From Muribaculaceae bacterium (lineage in GTDB: Bacteria; Bacteroidota; Bacteroidia; Bacteroidales; Muribaculaceae): a stretch of 64,000 bases of DNA. The stretch is from the NCBI GenBank assembly GCA_017557665.1, contig JAFYYI010000003.1:247571-311570 (forward strand). Direction: 5' to 3'. The notes under the pieces were generated by a model. It was not told where the DNA came from. It ran no database searches and saw only the letters and a list, made by a program, of their open reading frames with translations. How positions within the stretch are numbered: position 1 is the first letter of the stretch; every line of letters begins with the position of its first letter. Below, one piece after another: positions 63,301-64,000 of the stretch. The position numbers were made by a program, and so were the translations under genes.

Positions 63301-63874
63301 CAATATGGCAAGTATGTTCTGGGAATGTGGCAGTCTGAGTGGTCTTGACTTGAATGGCTTCAACACGTCCAAGGTGACCGACATGTGGTCCATGTTCGCT
63401 GAATGCCATGAGTTGACCTGCCTTGACCTGAGCAGTTTCAATACGTCTAATGTGGAATATATGACTGAAATGTTCTATTCTTGCTCCAGCTTGACGACCA
63501 TCTGCGCGGGTGACGGTTGGAGCACTGCAGCAGTTATGTATTCCGATGACATGTTCAATGGTTGCACGAGCCTGGTGGGCGGTCAGGGCACGACCTACAA
63601 TGCCAACAATCCACAGGACAAGACCTATGCCCACATCGACGGCGGTCCCAGCAACCCGGGCTACTTCACCGAGAATCCGGCTGGCCTGCGTGGCGACGTG
63701 AACGGCGATCATGAGGTGACCATCAGCGACGCCATCATGCTGATCAACGCGATCCTGAACGACGACATGAGCGGCGTCAACATGGTGAATGCCGACGTGA
63801 ATTACAGCGGCACTGTGGACATCAGCGATGCCATCATGCTCATCAACTACGTCCTGAACGAGACATGGCCGTGA
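60353..63874 (+). CDS. Secreted protein of five DUF285 modules with dockerin-like C-terminus
   Basis: 1173 residues. The signal peptide ends GARAQ. Five tandem modules begin with EAY(A/T)-x-(Y/F)T at residues 27, 270, 488, 705 and 895. Each has an N-terminal strand region (TTLTFYYDTQ) and then BspA/DUF285 repeats with F-N-T-S-K-V-T-N-M and M-F-x-x-C. Each ends C-x-x-L-V-G-G-Q/K-G-T and AHIDGGPSNPGY or a close variant; the first has GHLDGGPSNPGY. The C-terminus has Ca-loops DVNGDHEVTISD and DVNYSGTVDISD. Module DNA is highly similar, so recent duplication or gene conversion is likely. Module 1 is also related to the single module in the preceding gene. Surface-exposed by family; ligand unknown. 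Confidence 0.9.
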   Translation: MKKRKLLIRLVVLMAAMMCGLGARAQEAYACYTSYNTTLMFCYDDMRPARLGTTYDLNQIASNPGWYSDGTYENVTRVVFSSSFAAARPISTSSWFAGMENLETITGLNYLNTSEVIDMDGMFINTIKFTSLNLSSFNTSKVRNLSGMFAGCTGLTSLDLGGWNTSEVVSTLGMFDECSSLKSLDLSGWNTSKVNNMGFMFASCGELQTIYVGDEWSTASVTKSELMFADCFNLVGGQGTAYDINHIDVAYGHLDGGPSNPGYLTAVGTEAYAIYTLTNTTLTFYYDTQKLDRPGWGCSLNTGANDTRWDLDGLNPNVTKVVFDPSFAGARPTTTYDWFYMMEKLESIEGMEYLNTSAVTNMAYMFTGCKKLTSIDLSHFNTAQVTDMHNMFALCDLTYLDLSSFNTAQVTDMSRMFVNCSDLQTIYVGDGWSTSAVTSSSIMFDNCFNLVGGKGTAWNSSNPTDKAYAHIDGGTSNPGYLTDKNAAEAYAVYTSSNTTLTFYYDDQRSSRPGTTYDLNTGDTDAGWDTDGTKSHVTRVVFDPLFAAARPTTTYDWFYSMENLQTIEGLEYLNTSEVTSMAYMFLNCSQLTSLDLSHFNTAKVENMRSMFSRCTGLTSLDLSSWNTSRVTNMYFMFYNCSNLETIYVGRDWSTYAVTYSTQMFTGCTSLVGGQGTAYDANHADASYAHIDGGPSNPGYFTNSVVEAYTCYTPENTTLTFYYDTQRLGRSGTTYDLNTGNSDTAWETDGTNANVTQVVFDPSFAAARPTTTYSWFYGMAHLSSITGMEYLNTSEVTNMNWMFGDCAALRSLDLSHFNTSKVTNMTGMFRRCGNLRTIYVGAYWSTAAVTYSQNMFRDCTSLVGGQGTTFDANHTDKAYAHIDGGPSNPGYFTAQLEAYACFTSSNTTLSFYYDNQRSTRTGTTYDLNRGYNLPAWVGIAQYVSNVVFDPSFADARPTTTYSWFWRMNYLGTITGLNYLNTSEVTNMASMFWECGSLSGLDLNGFNTSKVTDMWSMFAECHELTCLDLSSFNTSNVEYMTEMFYSCSSLTTICAGDGWSTAAVMYSDDMFNGCTSLVGGQGTTYNANNPQDKTYAHIDGGPSNPGYFTENPAGLRGDVNGDHEVTISDAIMLINAILNDDMSGVNMVNADVNYSGTVDISDAIMLINYVLNETWP

Positions 63875-63891
63875 TGCTCGCTGCGCTCGCA

Positions 63892-63919
63892 GTTTAGAGT
63901 TTAGAGTTTAGAGTATAGA
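63892..63919. repeat. 7-base tandem repeat (GTTTAGA), second locus
   Basis: Three GTTTAGA units and GTATAGA, starting 18 bases after the stop of the DUF285 gene, the same distance as the tract after the preceding gene. Confidence 0.9.
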
Positions 63920-63921
63920 GC

Positions 63922-64000
63922 GGCATCCGCTTTGGGGTTGCCCACGAATTCGCACGAATTTAACGAATTTGCATCCGCATTCCATCTGATGGAGTGCGGA
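63922..64000. repeat. GGCATCCGC element, copy B (cut by the window end)
   Basis: Matches 59940-60018 with a few substitutions. The CATCCGCATTC/GAGTGCGGA hairpin at its right end is truncated by the window. Confidence 0.85.

Overview
The window is a 64 kb stretch of a Bacteroidota chromosome, almost certainly order Bacteroidales (a gut-type Prevotellaceae- or Muribaculaceae-like organism; the genus cannot be settled from the sequence alone). The evidence is the gene families (DUF4924, DUF349, DUF3667, BspA-type LRR/DUF285 proteins, RprX/RprY-type two-component pair, pyrophosphate-dependent pyruvate phosphate dikinase, GDE/GT4/GH57 glycogen genes, an EF-G2-like factor). Promoters match the Bacteroidota form (a TTG or TTTG box, about 18-24 bases, then TAnnTTTG), and Shine-Dalgarno sequences are generally lacking. 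I see no rRNA, tRNA, CRISPR array, integrase, transposase or prophage gene. The gene content looks like core chromosome, but the intergenic DNA is rich in small repeats.

Layout. 1-5335 (minus): one tight operon, crp-like regulator, DUF4924, rfbD, prfC, a kinase/RapZ-C fusion (AmgK-like) and the first codons of a MurU-like nucleotidyltransferase. 5445-7045: two lineage-specific genes, one a likely secreted beta-rich protein. 7105-10957 (minus): a GNAT acetyltransferase, an ABC-F ATPase and an HTH-fused orphan DNA methyltransferase. 11479-13903: a VanZ-like membrane protein, a small ComEA-like N-terminal fragment and an NSS sodium symporter. 14245-17595: a large modular secreted protein ending in a dockerin-like pair of Ca-binding loops. 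17737-24879 (minus): recQ, a polyprenyl-phosphate sugar transferase, DUF349 protein, cyclophilin lipoprotein and a small unknown. 25253-27970: ppdK. 28063-36104 (minus): a 5'-nucleotidase, a NagZ-like GH3/beta-lactamase fusion, a TlpA-like thioredoxin and three secreted or lipoprotein genes, one of them frameshifted. 36342-41290 (minus): glycogen operon. 41345-47322: lipid kinase, membrane proteins including a DUF3667 pair, L31 type B, PHP phosphatase and PlsC-like acyltransferase. 47444-52145: two-component system and EF-G2-like factor. 52358-56946: hemW, AlkD-like protein and uvrA. 57379-63874: two large BspA/DUF285 surface proteins with dockerin-like ends.

Themes. Peptidoglycan sugar recycling is suggested by the AmgK-like/MurU-like pair and the NagZ-like hydrolase. 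Glycogen handling is a three-gene unit. Three secreted proteins share a dockerin-like C-terminus although no cohesin is visible.

The least expected structure is in the non-coding DNA. At least 14 loci carry short tandem repeats with a 7-base or 9-base period, mostly starting exactly at, or just after, a stop codon. Three copies of an approximately 105-120 base element with a hairpin at each end lie between genes. One palindrome that is intergenic near 60.1 kb also occurs in frame inside the ABC-F gene.
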